Source of the DNA: an uncultured Clostridia bacterium
Lineage (GTDB): Bacteria > Bacillota > Clostridia > Christensenellales > Aristaeellaceae
Assembly: GCA_934667105.1 (NCBI GenBank)
Contig: CAKULG010000013.1
Coordinates: 1 to 64,000, forward strand
Reading direction: 5' to 3'
DNA: 64,000 nucleotides
How positions within the stretch are numbered: position 1 is the first letter of the stretch; every line of letters begins with the position of its first letter. The notes under the pieces were generated by a model, which was not told where the DNA came from, did not search any database, and saw nothing but the letters and a program-made list of their open reading frames with translations. Below are positions 1-8,482 of the stretch, one piece after another. The position numbers and the translations under genes were made by a program.

Positions 1-118
1 GGTCAGGTCGTATTTGCTTCGCAAATCTCCACCTTTCCCTTGACTGCGCTCTTTGGGCTTTGTGTAACCTATGTTTGGCGCGGATACACGTTGGCCCCTG
101 ATTTATTTTGCCCGCCCA

Positions 119-147
119 TTGCGGAAGCGGGGAAGCTGTGGTATACT
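119..147 (+). promoter_or_regulatory. Predicted promoter of obgE-yhbY
   Basis: TTGCGG at 119-124 and TATACT at 142-147 are separated by 17 bases, and a TG dinucleotide at 139-140 makes an extended -10. Transcription would start near 154, giving a leader of about 24 bases that contains the ribosome binding site. The first 118 bases of the window show only a short hairpin (about 12-25) and no supported gene. Confidence 0.6.
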
Positions 148-177
148 AAACTGCTTGAAAAAAAGCGGGAGGTTACG

Positions 178-1443
178 ATGGCTTCTTTTGTTGATCACGC
201 GCCCTTGATCGCCAAGGCCGGCAACGGCGGCAACGGCTGCGTTTCCTTTCACCGGGAAAAATTTGTGCAAAACGGCGGGCCGGACGGCGGCGACGGCGGC
301 CGGGGCGGCGATGTGGTGCTGCTGGCGGATGAAAACATGCACACCCTGCTGGATTTCCGCTTTCGCAGTAAATACGAGGCGGAGCCGGGCCAGGACGGCA
401 GCAGCGGCCGCCGCCAGGGCCGCCGGGGGGCGGATCTGATTATCAAGGTGCCCGTGGGCACGGTGGTGCGCGAAAAGGAAAGCGGCGTGGTGGCGGCGGA
501 TATGTATGAAGCGGGCCGCCGGAAGGTGCTGCTGCGGGGCGGCCGCGGGGGCTGGGGCAATATGCATTTCGCCACGCCCACCCGTCAGGCCCCTAATTTC
601 GCCAAGCCCGGCTTCAAAACCGAGCGCCGGGAATTTATGCTGGAACTGAAATCCATCGCGGATGTGGGCCTGGTGGGCTATCCCAATGTGGGCAAGAGCA
701 CCATCCTCTCCGTGGTGACGGCCGCCAAGCCCAAGATCGGCAATTATCATTTCACCACCCTCACCCCCAATCTGGGCATGGCCCGTTATCACGGGCGGGA
801 TTTCGTCATGGCGGATATTCCCGGCCTGGTGGAGGGGGCCAGCGAGGGCGCGGGCCTGGGCCATGATTTTCTGCGCCATGTGGAAAGAACGCGGCTGCTG
901 CTGCATGTGGTGGACGCGGCGGGCTCCGAAGGACGCGACCCCGTGGCGGATTACGAGCAGATCAACGAGGAATTGCAAAAATACGGCGATCTGGCGGACC
1001 GGCCCCAAATCGTGGCCGCCAACAAGATGGATCTGCCCGAGGGCCAGGAGGGCTTTGCGCGCCTTCAGGCGCATATCGCCGGGAGGCACCCCCTCTTCGC
1101 CGTCAGCGCCGCCACCCGTGAGGGCTTTGACGCGCTGATGGACGCGGTGGTGGCTCAGCTGGCTCAGCTGCCGCCCACGCCGCCCTTTGCCGAGGAGGAG
1201 CTGCTTCCCGAGGTATTGGAGGGCGCGAAATTCGATATCAGCCGGGACGGCGGCGTATTCGTGGTTACGGGCAGCGCCGTTACCCAGCTGCTGGGCAGCG
1301 TGAATTTCGACGACGAGGAATCCATGAACTGGTTTCACCGCACCCTCCGCCGGGCGGGCATTATCGACGCCCTGCGGGCCGCCGGGGCCCGGGAGGGCTC
1401 CGCCGTGCGGATGGACGATATGGAATTCGACTTTGTGGAATAA
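178..1443 (+). CDS. obgE: GTPase Obg/CgtA
   Basis: This is the 421-residue ribosome-associated GTPase Obg, which binds the 50S subunit and links late ribosome assembly to stress and, in spore-formers, to sporulation control. The glycine-rich Obg fold spans about residues 1-158. The G domain follows with G1 GYPNVGKST near 167, G3 DIPGLVEGA, G4 NKMD and an SAA G5. A C-terminal OCT domain covers about 340-421. The frame is open upstream to base 40, but the ATG at 178 is preceded by a good GGGAGG site and starts the conserved Obg sequence. Obg often follows rpmA, which would lie outside the window. yhbY follows after 12 bases, so the two are probably co-transcribed. Confidence 0.96.
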   Translation: MASFVDHAPLIAKAGNGGNGCVSFHREKFVQNGGPDGGDGGRGGDVVLLADENMHTLLDFRFRSKYEAEPGQDGSSGRRQGRRGADLIIKVPVGTVVREKESGVVAADMYEAGRRKVLLRGGRGGWGNMHFATPTRQAPNFAKPGFKTERREFMLELKSIADVGLVGYPNVGKSTILSVVTAAKPKIGNYHFTTLTPNLGMARYHGRDFVMADIPGLVEGASEGAGLGHDFLRHVERTRLLLHVVDAAGSEGRDPVADYEQINEELQKYGDLADRPQIVAANKMDLPEGQEGFARLQAHIAGRHPLFAVSAATREGFDALMDAVVAQLAQLPPTPPFAEEELLPEVLEGAKFDISRDGGVFVVTGSAVTQLLGSVNFDDEESMNWFHRTLRRAGIIDALRAAGAREGSAVRMDDMEFDFVE

Positions 1444-1455
1444 GGAGAAAAAAGT

Positions 1456-1755
1456 ATGGAAAAGGAACTGACCAGCAGGCAGCGGGCGCAGCTGCGCTCC
1501 CTTTGCAACACGCTGCCCGTGGTGCTCTATATCGGCAAGGACGGCATCACCGACGCCACTGTGAAATCCGCCTGGGATGCGCTGGAGGCCCGGGAACTGA
1601 TTAAATGCGCCGTGCAGCGGGGCGCGCCCTACGACGCCCGGGAAGCCTGCCAGGAGCTGTGCAGCCGCGTCCACGCCGAGCCGGTGCAGTGCATCGGAAA
1701 CCGCTTTTCCATTTACCGGGAAAGCCGGGAAAACCCTGTGATCGTGCTGGATTGA
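1456..1755 (+). CDS. yhbY: YhbY-type CRM-domain RNA-binding protein
   Basis: This 99-residue protein is a single CRS1/YhbY (CRM) domain, a small alpha/beta fold that binds RNA and associates with pre-50S ribosomal subunits. The pattern of a basic N-terminal helix (residues 5-15), a central 'GKDGIT' loop and a C-terminal strand with GNRFSIYR matches the family over its full usual length. An AAGGAGAAAAAAGT site lies just before the ATG. It follows obgE in an apparent two-gene ribosome-assembly operon and is followed by an intrinsic terminator. Confidence 0.9.
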   Translation: MEKELTSRQRAQLRSLCNTLPVVLYIGKDGITDATVKSAWDALEARELIKCAVQRGAPYDAREACQELCSRVHAEPVQCIGNRFSIYRESRENPVIVLD

Positions 1756-1776
1756 GCAGTTTTACCAAAAAATCAG

Positions 1777-1803
1777 GAACCACTAGATGTAGTGGTTCTT
1801 TTT
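1777..1803 (+). terminator. Rho-independent terminator after yhbY
   Basis: A perfect 9-bp stem (GAACCACTA / TAGTGGTTC) with a GATG loop is followed by five T residues. It closes the obgE-yhbY unit before the nrdD promoter. Confidence 0.9.
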
Positions 1804-1834
1804 GAATATGTACAAAAAAATCCCATATGTAGTA

Positions 1835-1863
1835 TTGACAAGCGGGCCGGTATCTCGTATTAT
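1835..1863 (+). promoter_or_regulatory. Promoter of nrdD
   Basis: TTGACA at 1835-1840 and TATTAT at 1858-1863 are spaced by exactly 17 bases. The predicted start near 1870 leaves only about 8 bases before the ATG at 1878, so the internal ATG at 1926 is the more likely translation start. Confidence 0.75.
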
Positions 1864-1925
1864 AGAGGCGTTGCTGTATGAAAGACGCAAGGGAAAAGCG
1901 CCGGATAAAGTGGGGGAACGAAAGC

Positions 1926-4250
1926 ATGATTGAGTCGATTCGCAAGCGGGATGGCCGCGTGGTTCCTTTTGAATTGGATAAGATCGAGCACGCCGTGATG
2001 AAGGCCTTCGAGGCCTCCGGCAGCGCTAAGGGCGAGGAAACCGCCAAGCTCATCAGCCAGCAGGTGGAAAAAGAACTGGATAATAACGAAAACATCAGCG
2101 GTACCCCTTCCGTGGAGGAAGTGCAGGATACGGTGGAGCGCGTGCTGATTGAAAAGGGCTTTGTGCGCACGGCCAAGGCCTATATCCTCTATCGCGCCGA
2201 GCGCAGCCGCGTGCGCGAGATGAACACCCGGCTGATGAAGGTGTTCGAGGATATTACCTATAAGGACGCTGTGGACAGCGATATCAAGCGGGAAAACGCC
2301 AATATTAACGGCGACACCGCCATGGGCAGCATGCTGAAATTCGGCTCCGAGGGCGCGAAGCAGTTTTATAATATGTATGTGCTCAATCCCCGGCATGCCA
2401 AGGCGCATCAGGAAGGGGATATTCACATCCACGATTTGGATTTCCTCACCCTGACCACCACCTGCTGTCAGATCGAGCTGCGCTCTCTGTTCAAGGGCGG
2501 CTTCTCCACCGGCCACGGCGTGCTGCGGGAGCCCCAGGACATCGCCAGCTATTCCGCCCTGGCCTGCATCGCCATTCAGGCCAACCAGAACGATCAGCAC
2601 GGCGGCCAGTCCATCGTGGATTTTGATTACGGCATGGCCCCCGGCGTGCGCAAAACCTTTATCAAGCGCTACCGGGATAACCTGTCCCGGGCGCTGACGC
2701 TGCGCTGCGGCCAGGAGGATGGCGACGCGGCTGCCCGGCGGCTGCTGGCGGAAATTTACGCCGAAGCGAAGGCTGAGCCTTCCCTGGAGCGTACCGCGGC
2801 CTTCGACGACGCGCTGAAGCAAAAGCTGGCCTCTGTCTGCGATGAAAAGACGGCCCAGGAAATCGTGGATTTCGCTCAAAGCTACGCCGTGAAGGAAACC
2901 ACCCGGGCCACCTATCAGGCCATGGAAGCCCTGATTCACAACCTGAACACCATGAATTCCCGCGCGGGCGCGCAGGTGCCCTTCTCCTCCATCAATTACG
3001 GCACCGATATCTCCCCCGAGGGGCGGCTGGTGATGCAGCAGGTGCTGCTGGCCACTGAATCGGGCCTGGGCCGGGGCGAAACGCCCATCTTCCCCATCCA
3101 GATTTTCCGCGTCAAGGAGGGCGTGAACTATAACCCGGGCGAACCGAATTACGATCTGTTCCGTCTGGCCATCCGGGTCAGCGCCAAGCGGCTGTTCCCC
3201 AACTTCTCCTTCCTGGACGCGCCCTACAACCTGCAATATTATAAGCCCGGCCATCCCGAAACTGAGGTGGGCTATATGGGCTGCCGCACCCGCGTGATGG
3301 GGAACGCCTATGATCGCAGCCGCGAAATTGCTCCCCGCCGGGGCAATCTGTCCTTCACCTCCATCAATTTGCCCCGCATCGCTATCAAGGCCAACGGCGA
3401 CATCGGCTGGTTCTTTGAAGAATTGGAAAATAAGATGAAGCTGGTGGTGGAGCAGCTGGACGAGCGGCTGGAGATCATCTCCCGCAAGAAGGTATATAAC
3501 TTCCCCTTCCTGATGGGCCAGGGGGTGTGGATCGATTCTGAAAAGCTGGATTGGAACGACGAGGTGCGCGAGGTGCTCAAGCACGGCACCCTGTCCGTGG
3601 GCTTTATCGGCCTGGCGGAATGCCTGAAGGCGCTGCGGGGCAAGCATCACGGCGAAAGCGAAGAAAGCCAGAACCTGGGCCTGGAAATCGTGGGCTTCAT
3701 GCGGAAATACCTCGATCGCCTCTCCCAGGAGCGCCATCTGAATTACACCCTGCTGGCCACCCCCGCCGAGGGGCTTTCCGGCCGCTTTGTGCGCATGGAC
3801 CGGGAACGCTTCGGCGCTATCGAGGGCGTGACCGACCGTGAATATTACACCAATTCCTTCCATATTCCCGTTTATTATCCCATCAGCGCCTTTGATAAGA
3901 TTTCGCTGGAGGCCCCTTATCACGCCCTGACCAACGCGGGCCACATCAGCTATGTGGAAATGGACGGCGATCCCACCAAGAACCTGGAAGCCTTTGAAAA
4001 GATCGTTCGCCATATGCATGATTGCGGCATCGGCTACGGCTCCATCAATCATCCGGTGGATCGGGATCCCCTGTGCGGCTTTAACGGCATTATCGGCGAT
4101 TCCTGCCCCTGCTGCGGCCGCGAGGAGGGGGGCCGCCCCTTCGAGCGCATCCGCCGCATCACCGGCTACCTGGTGGGCACGTTGGATCGCTTCAACAACG
4201 CCAAGCGCGCCGAGGAGCACGACCGCGTGAAGCACGGAATGGATGAATGA
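1926..4250 (+). CDS. nrdD: Anaerobic ribonucleoside-triphosphate reductase (class III)
   Basis: This 774-residue glycyl-radical enzyme reduces ribonucleoside triphosphates to deoxy forms under anaerobic conditions. Residues 1-90 form an ATP-cone allosteric domain (opening IESIRKRDGRVVPFE). The large catalytic domain follows. The C-terminus has the Cys-containing zinc site (CGFNGIIGDSCPCCG, about residues 717-731) and the glycyl-radical loop RITGYLVG (about 743-750). The frame is open to an ATG at 1878, but the promoter position and a GGGGGAACG site favour 1926. The radical-SAM activase gene nrdG, usually adjacent, is not next to it or elsewhere in the window. Length is normal for the family. 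Confidence 0.95.
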   Translation: MIESIRKRDGRVVPFELDKIEHAVMKAFEASGSAKGEETAKLISQQVEKELDNNENISGTPSVEEVQDTVERVLIEKGFVRTAKAYILYRAERSRVREMNTRLMKVFEDITYKDAVDSDIKRENANINGDTAMGSMLKFGSEGAKQFYNMYVLNPRHAKAHQEGDIHIHDLDFLTLTTTCCQIELRSLFKGGFSTGHGVLREPQDIASYSALACIAIQANQNDQHGGQSIVDFDYGMAPGVRKTFIKRYRDNLSRALTLRCGQEDGDAAARRLLAEIYAEAKAEPSLERTAAFDDALKQKLASVCDEKTAQEIVDFAQSYAVKETTRATYQAMEALIHNLNTMNSRAGAQVPFSSINYGTDISPEGRLVMQQVLLATESGLGRGETPIFPIQIFRVKEGVNYNPGEPNYDLFRLAIRVSAKRLFPNFSFLDAPYNLQYYKPGHPETEVGYMGCRTRVMGNAYDRSREIAPRRGNLSFTSINLPRIAIKANGDIGWFFEELENKMKLVVEQLDERLEIISRKKVYNFPFLMGQGVWIDSEKLDWNDEVREVLKHGTLSVGFIGLAECLKALRGKHHGESEESQNLGLEIVGFMRKYLDRLSQERHLNYTLLATPAEGLSGRFVRMDRERFGAIEGVTDREYYTNSFHIPVYYPISAFDKISLEAPYHALTNAGHISYVEMDGDPTKNLEAFEKIVRHMHDCGIGYGSINHPVDRDPLCGFNGIIGDSCPCCGREEGGRPFERIRRITGYLVGTLDRFNNAKRAEEHDRVKHGMDE

Positions 4251-4365
4251 GGGAAGCGGCGTTCCCTTGACTCCGGCCCGCGATGAAAAGAGCGCTTGCC
4301 GGGAAAAGCATTATCAAAAGTATGAACGCGCTTTTCCCCAATCCGTTTTCTTTGGAGAAGCGCGA
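4251..4365. other. nrdD 3' intergenic segment
   Basis: No gene is supported. It has a short GGGAA/TTCCC hairpin just after nrdD without a T-run, and a stretch near 4338-4365 that resembles the left arm of the hairpin-rich repeat which follows. Confidence 0.4.
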
Positions 4366-4839
4366 GGGACTGCGAAAAAAACACAGCTTTGCAATGAAGA
4401 CGCTGGAATTACGGCGGGAAGCACGTTTCCCTTTTGCTATCGGAGATACAAGTAAATCGCCTGCTTCTGCCTAATCCATGCAGCTTTCTTGGAAAGGGCG
4501 CGGGGAAACTGTTCTTTGGCCTCCAAAGAATCAGGGTGTCGAAAAAGGATTTTCGACACCCTGTAAATGCAAGTCTGCTAAAGCAGTCTTGCATTTAGGG
4601 CATCATTTTCTTGTAAAATGGGTATCAAAGATACCTCATTTTACGGCCAGAAAATGATAGAGGAGGCGGCATTCTGCCGCTCCTCGAACCGGCAAAGCCG
4701 GTTCTGCGGATAAAAAAATGAAGGGCTGGCCGCCCTTCATTGCATCCCGCAAGTTTGTTCGATGCTTTTTTGACAGTCTGGTTCTTTGGCCTCCAAGGAA
4801 TGGTTTCCCCGCAAATACTTTGGGTTCGTTTTCCCTTTG
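4366..4839. repeat. Hairpin-array intergenic element, copy 1
   Basis: A 474-base non-coding element related to the one at 18090-18517. It shares a left arm (about 4366-4510, including GCAGCTTTCTTGGA) and a right arm (about 4782-4839, including CCCCGCAAATACTT). Between them lie consecutive near-perfect hairpins: 4512-4530, 4533-4562 (13 bp), 4564-4597, a nested pair 4602-4658 enclosing 4613-4644, 4660-4685, 4686-4704, 4718-4740, 4742-4766 followed by six T residues, and 4782-4800. Several loops are AAA or TAAA. No open frame explains the segment. It separates nrdD from nagA and may terminate or insulate transcription. Confidence 0.75.
4742..4771 (+). terminator. Possible terminator inside repeat copy 1
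   Basis: GCATC and GATGC pair around a 14-base loop and are followed by TTTTTT. The stem is short, so strength is uncertain. Confidence 0.4.
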
Positions 4840-4871
4840 CAAAAAAGATATGCGCAAAAGGAGATATGCTT

Positions 4872-6023
4872 ATGAAGGCGATTGTGAACGGTCGTGTGCT
4901 GCTGCCCGAGGGCGAGGCAGACGGCAAGGCGCTGCTTTTCGGCGATCGAATCGTGGGCCTGGTATCCCCGGAGGAGGCACGGACCCGGGCGGAGGAAATC
5001 CTGGACGCGGAGGGGCGGTATGTGGCTCCCGGGCTGGTGGACGTACACATGCACGGCTATTTAGGCGCGGATACCTCGGATGCGGATCCCCAGGGCGTGC
5101 GGCGCATGGCTCAGGGCGTTCTGGAAAACGGCGTCACCTCCTTCCTGCCCACCACCATGACGGTGGCCTGGGAAACGCTGGAGCAGGTGTTTTGCCAGCT
5201 GCGGGCGCTGAAGGCGGAAAGCGTCCGCCCGGATTTTTCCGGGGCGGAAATTCTGGGCTGCCACGCGGAGGGCCCCTTCATCAATCCGGAAAAGAAGGGG
5301 GCCCAGGCCCGGGAATGCATTCTGCCGCCCCAGGCGGAGCGCATAACGCCCTATGCGGATATTGTGCGGCTGATTACCTTCGCCCCTGAAATGCCGGGGG
5401 GCGAGGCCTTTATCCGCGCCTTAAAGGCGGAAACGGATATCGCCCTTTCTATGGGCCACACCTGCGCCAATTTCGCCCAGGCCACGGCAGCCGTGGCCCT
5501 TGGTGTGAACCACGCAACCCATCTATTTAACGCCATGCCGCCTCTGGCCCACCGGGAGCCGGGAACCGTGGGCGCGGCCCTGAGCGGCGATGTTTTCTGC
5601 GAGCTCATCGCCGACACCTTCCATGTACACCCCGGGCTGTACCCCATGCTGATTCGGGCCAAGGTCGATCGCCTGGTGCTCATTACCGATTGCACCCGGG
5701 CGGGGGGCATGCCCGACGGCGAATACACCCTGGGGGGCCAGCCCATCTTTGTGAAGGGCATTGAATGTCGCCTGGCGGACGGCACCATTGCGGGCAGCGT
5801 GCTGCGGCTGAACGAGGCGGTGCGCAATCTGCAAAGGCACGGCGGAATTCCCATGTATCAGGCGGTGCGCTGCGCCTCCCTGAACGCCGCCGAATCCGTG
5901 GGCGCGGGGGAGCGCAAGGGCTCCCTGACCCCCGGCAAGGATGCGGATATTGCCCTGATGGACGCGGATTGTCAGGTTTGGCGGACGTTCGTCCGGGGCG
6001 TATGCAAGTTCTCGAGGATGTAG
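4872..6023 (+). CDS. nagA: N-acetylglucosamine-6-phosphate deacetylase
   Basis: This 383-residue amidohydrolase removes acetate from GlcNAc-6-phosphate to give glucosamine-6-phosphate in the cytoplasm. Metal and catalytic motifs are in order: DVHMHG (about residues 57-62), AEGPF (about 131), GHT (about 195), HATHLFNAM (about 213) and the catalytic Asp in ITDC (about 272). The frame runs open upstream through the repeat, but the ATG at 4872 has an AAAGGAG site at a normal distance, whereas 4866 is too close. No clear promoter is visible in the preceding 100 bases. A second, divergent NagA lies downstream behind its own promoter, so the two are regulated separately. Confidence 0.9.
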   Translation: MKAIVNGRVLLPEGEADGKALLFGDRIVGLVSPEEARTRAEEILDAEGRYVAPGLVDVHMHGYLGADTSDADPQGVRRMAQGVLENGVTSFLPTTMTVAWETLEQVFCQLRALKAESVRPDFSGAEILGCHAEGPFINPEKKGAQARECILPPQAERITPYADIVRLITFAPEMPGGEAFIRALKAETDIALSMGHTCANFAQATAAVALGVNHATHLFNAMPPLAHREPGTVGAALSGDVFCELIADTFHVHPGLYPMLIRAKVDRLVLITDCTRAGGMPDGEYTLGGQPIFVKGIECRLADGTIAGSVLRLNEAVRNLQRHGGIPMYQAVRCASLNAAESVGAGERKGSLTPGKDADIALMDADCQVWRTFVRGVCKFSRM

Positions 6024-6250
6024 TGCATAGGTGAAAAGAATTCTGCGTGGAAGAGACGCTTGGAGCAATTTGCTTCGCGCTGCTCCGCCGGGCGGGAACG
6101 CGGCATCGGGAGCAAGCGCAGGGCGTTTGTTTTGGTTGGCTCATCTAATATCCCCTTCGAGAAAGACGATAAATCGGGCCGCAGGAATGCGGCTTGTTTT
6201 TTGCGCGCAAAAAACATTAAATCTTTTTTTTCAAAAAAAGAATAAAATAT
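6024..6250. other. Intergenic segment between the two nagA-type genes
   Basis: No gene is supported. A GGAGCA/TGCTCC hairpin lies at about 6061-6085 and an intrinsic terminator lies at 6178-6203. The last 50 bases are AT-rich and lead into the promoter of the next operon. Confidence 0.5.
6178..6203 (+). terminator. Terminator after nagA
   Basis: GCCGCA / TGCGGC stem with a GGAA tetraloop, followed by TTGTTTTTT. Confidence 0.8.
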
Positions 6251-6278
6251 TCAATTAAATCATTATTGACTTAATTGA
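6251..6278. promoter_or_regulatory. Candidate operator palindrome at the second nagA promoter
   Basis: TCAATTAA at 6251-6258 and TTAATTGA at 6271-6278 form a perfect 8-bp inverted repeat with a 12-base spacer. The right half overlaps the -35 box, so a bound repressor would block transcription. The AT-rich TTAATT half-site resembles ROK-family operators of sugar genes, but no regulator gene is adjacent. Confidence 0.45.
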
Positions 6279-6294
6279 GAAAACGTTGTATACT
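6266..6294 (+). promoter_or_regulatory. Promoter of the second amino-sugar operon
   Basis: TTGACT at 6266-6271 and TATACT at 6289-6294 with a 17-base spacer. Start is predicted near 6301, about 80 bases before the ATG at 6382. Confidence 0.8.
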
Positions 6295-6381
6295 TATTCC
6301 TGGATGAATTCGCCCTTGGGGGCGATGGGCCAGCCGCAAAGGCGGAGGCTTCGTTATTGCATGGAAAGGAGCGGAAACCCC

Positions 6382-7563
6382 ATGAAAAAGCTGTTTGAAA
6401 ACGGCGTGGTGGTGCTGCCGGACCGGCTGCTGCCCCATGGCGCCGTGCTGACGGACGGCGAAAAGATTTTGGCCGTGTACGCCGAGCCCTGCGGCCAGCT
6501 TCCGGCGGATATGGAGCGCGTGGACGCGGAGGGCGGGTATATTCTGCCCGGCTTTATCGATCTGCATCTGCATGGCGGCGGCGGCTATGATTTTATGGAC
6601 GGCACCAAGGAGGCCATGCGGGGCATCGCCAAGGCCCACTGCCTGCACGGCACCACCGCCATGACCCCCACCACCATGGCCTGCGCCGATGACGAGCTGG
6701 CCGCTATGTTCGACAAATTTGACCAGGTGATGAAGGAAGGCACCGGCAGCGCCGATTTCCTGGGCATTCATCTGGAGGGCCCCTATTTTTCGCCCAAGGA
6801 AAAGGGCGCGCAGCCCGAGGCTTTCCTGGGCTGCCCCACCAGAGCGCGCACTGAAAAAATTCTGGAAATGGGCAAGGGCAACATCGTTCGCTGGGACGCG
6901 GCCCCCGAATTGGACGGTATGCAGGAATTCGCCTGGCAATTGAGCCAGCAAGGCATCATGGTGTCTGAGGGACATTCCGACGCGACGACCGAGGAAGCGC
7001 TGAAGGGCTTTGACTGGGGCTTTTCCCATATCACCCACTTTTTCTGCGGCATGAGCTCCCGCCGCAAGGTGGGGCAGAAGGTGGTGGGCGGCGTGCGCGA
7101 GGCCGCCTTCCTGCGGGATGAAATCACGCTGGAGCTGATCGGCGACGGCTGCCATGTGCCCGCCGAACTGATGCAGCTGGCGCTGAAAATCAAGGGCGAC
7201 GATAAAGTGATTTTGGTTACGGACGCGATGCGCGCTGCGGGCCAGGATGTAACCACCAGCTATCTGGGCAGCAAGGAAGGCGGCGTGCCGGTTATTATTG
7301 AGGATGGGGTGGCCAAGCTGGTGGATCGCTCCTTCTTCGCCGGCAGCGTGGCCACCACCGATCGGATGCTGCGGGTGGCGCTGTCCTTCGGCGTGCCGCT
7401 GGTTTCCGCGGTGAAGATGCTCTCCCTCACCCCTGCCCGCTTGGCCGGCGCTTCCGAACGCAAGGGCAGCCTGGCCCGGGGCAAGGATGCGGATATCGTG
7501 CTGATGAACAAGGATTTCTTCGTCCGGCGCGTGTTCGTGCGCGGCGCTGAAATCAAGGCGTAA
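6382..7563 (+). CDS. NagA-family amidohydrolase, second paralogue
   Basis: This 393-residue protein is a NagA-type deacetylase distinct from the one at 4872. Metal-site motifs are present: DLHLHGGGG (about residues 59-67), LEGPYF (about 130), EGHSDAT (about 197), THFFCGM (about 219) and TDAM with the catalytic Asp (about 279). The start has a GAAAGGAG site 10 bases away. It is followed by a NagB-like gene after 54 bases and by a sugar oxidoreductase, so it may act on a modified amino sugar phosphate rather than plain GlcNAc-6-phosphate. The THLYNAM-type motif is altered to THFFCGM, which supports a substrate difference; that is inference. Confidence 0.8.
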   Translation: MKKLFENGVVVLPDRLLPHGAVLTDGEKILAVYAEPCGQLPADMERVDAEGGYILPGFIDLHLHGGGGYDFMDGTKEAMRGIAKAHCLHGTTAMTPTTMACADDELAAMFDKFDQVMKEGTGSADFLGIHLEGPYFSPKEKGAQPEAFLGCPTRARTEKILEMGKGNIVRWDAAPELDGMQEFAWQLSQQGIMVSEGHSDATTEEALKGFDWGFSHITHFFCGMSSRRKVGQKVVGGVREAAFLRDEITLELIGDGCHVPAELMQLALKIKGDDKVILVTDAMRAAGQDVTTSYLGSKEGGVPVIIEDGVAKLVDRSFFAGSVATTDRMLRVALSFGVPLVSAVKMLSLTPARLAGASERKGSLARGKDADIVLMNKDFFVRRVFVRGAEIKA

Positions 7564-7617
7564 GGCTTGATCCCCCGCCGGATATACCGGCTTAAAAACG
7601 AAAGGAGATAAATTGCC

Positions 7618-8475
7618 ATGAAAACCCCCGCTTACAACCTCATTCCCCCGGAAGAACTGGGCAAGGGCAGCCCTATCAAGCTGGAAGTGTGCGACAGCGA
7701 ATTCGACCTGTATTGGAAAATGGCCATCGAAGTGTTCGACCTGATTAAGGAGAACAACGAAAAGGGCAAAAAGACCGTCATGATCGTGCCCTACGGCCCC
7801 GTGGGCCCCTATGCCCGCCTGGCCTGGCTGGTGAACAAATATCGGCTGAGCCTGAAGAACTGCTATTTCGCCAACATGGACGAATACCTGGACGAGGACG
7901 GCCAGTGGATGGACAAGAACCATCCCTTCTCCTTCCGCGGCGGCATGGAGCGCTCCTTCTACAACCTGGTGGATCCCGAGCTGAACGTGCCCGAGAGCCA
8001 GCGCCGCTTCCCCGAGCCCGGCCATGAGGAAGAAATTTGGAATTTCATCCAGGAAAACGGCGGCCTGGATATGTGCTGGGGCGGCGTGGGCATCACCGGT
8101 CATGTGGCCTTCAACGAGCCCCCGGAACCCGGCGTGGAAATGACCAACGAGGAATTCCTGGCCCTGCCCACCCGCAAGCTGAAGCTGGCCCGGGAAACCA
8201 AGACCATCAACGCTTTCATGAACTGTGGCGCGGATCTGGACGGCATTCCGGATTGGTGCATGACCGTTGGCATGAAGGAAATCTTCAGCGCCAAGAAGGT
8301 GCGCCTGTGTATGCCCCGTGATTGGAACTGCGCCATGCTGCGCAAGATTCTCCATGGGCCCAAGACCTGCCATGTGCCCTGCTCCCTGTTCCAGGATCAC
8401 CCGGACACCATGATCTACGCCGCCCGCTGCGCGCTGTCCATGCCCACCCAGGAAATCCGCATCACCAATAAATAA
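7618..8475 (+). CDS. Divergent glucosamine-6-phosphate deaminase-like protein
   Basis: This 285-residue protein belongs to the NagB/RpiA sugar isomerase fold. It keeps NMDEY (about residues 86-90), which holds the NagB proton-transfer Asp, and GHVAFNEP (about 159-166) with the ring-opening His and Glu. The residue before GH is Thr, where E. coli NagB has Asp141 and the NagB at 30299 has Asn. It is longer than the usual 240-270 residues, with an insertion after NMDEY. An AAAGGAG site precedes the ATG. Co-transcription with the second nagA is likely. It may deaminate or isomerise an unusual amino sugar phosphate; the exact reaction is unknown. Confidence 0.75.
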   Translation: MKTPAYNLIPPEELGKGSPIKLEVCDSEFDLYWKMAIEVFDLIKENNEKGKKTVMIVPYGPVGPYARLAWLVNKYRLSLKNCYFANMDEYLDEDGQWMDKNHPFSFRGGMERSFYNLVDPELNVPESQRRFPEPGHEEEIWNFIQENGGLDMCWGGVGITGHVAFNEPPEPGVEMTNEEFLALPTRKLKLARETKTINAFMNCGADLDGIPDWCMTVGMKEIFSAKKVRLCMPRDWNCAMLRKILHGPKTCHVPCSLFQDHPDTMIYAARCALSMPTQEIRITNK

Positions 8476-8482
8476 AAAAGAA

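Noticed and set aside
103..1674. Long open frame on the minus strand opposite obgE
   Set aside because: It is the complement of a strongly conserved gene in GC-rich DNA, has His/Gly-rich low-complexity translation and no domain or binding site.
1860..4235. 791-codon minus-strand open frame opposite nrdD
   Set aside because: Shadow of nrdD codon bias; no recognisable protein motifs.
4770..4798. TTGACA at 4770 as the nagA promoter
   Set aside because: Nothing like a -10 box lies 16-18 bases downstream; it is within the hairpin element.
4366..4839. Insertion sequence
   Set aside because: No transposase reading frame or duplicated target site can be seen; only repeat arms and hairpins.
6271..8400. 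709-codon minus-strand open frame opposite nagA2 and nagB-like
   Set aside because: It spans two well-supported genes and their intergenic gap and has no motifs.
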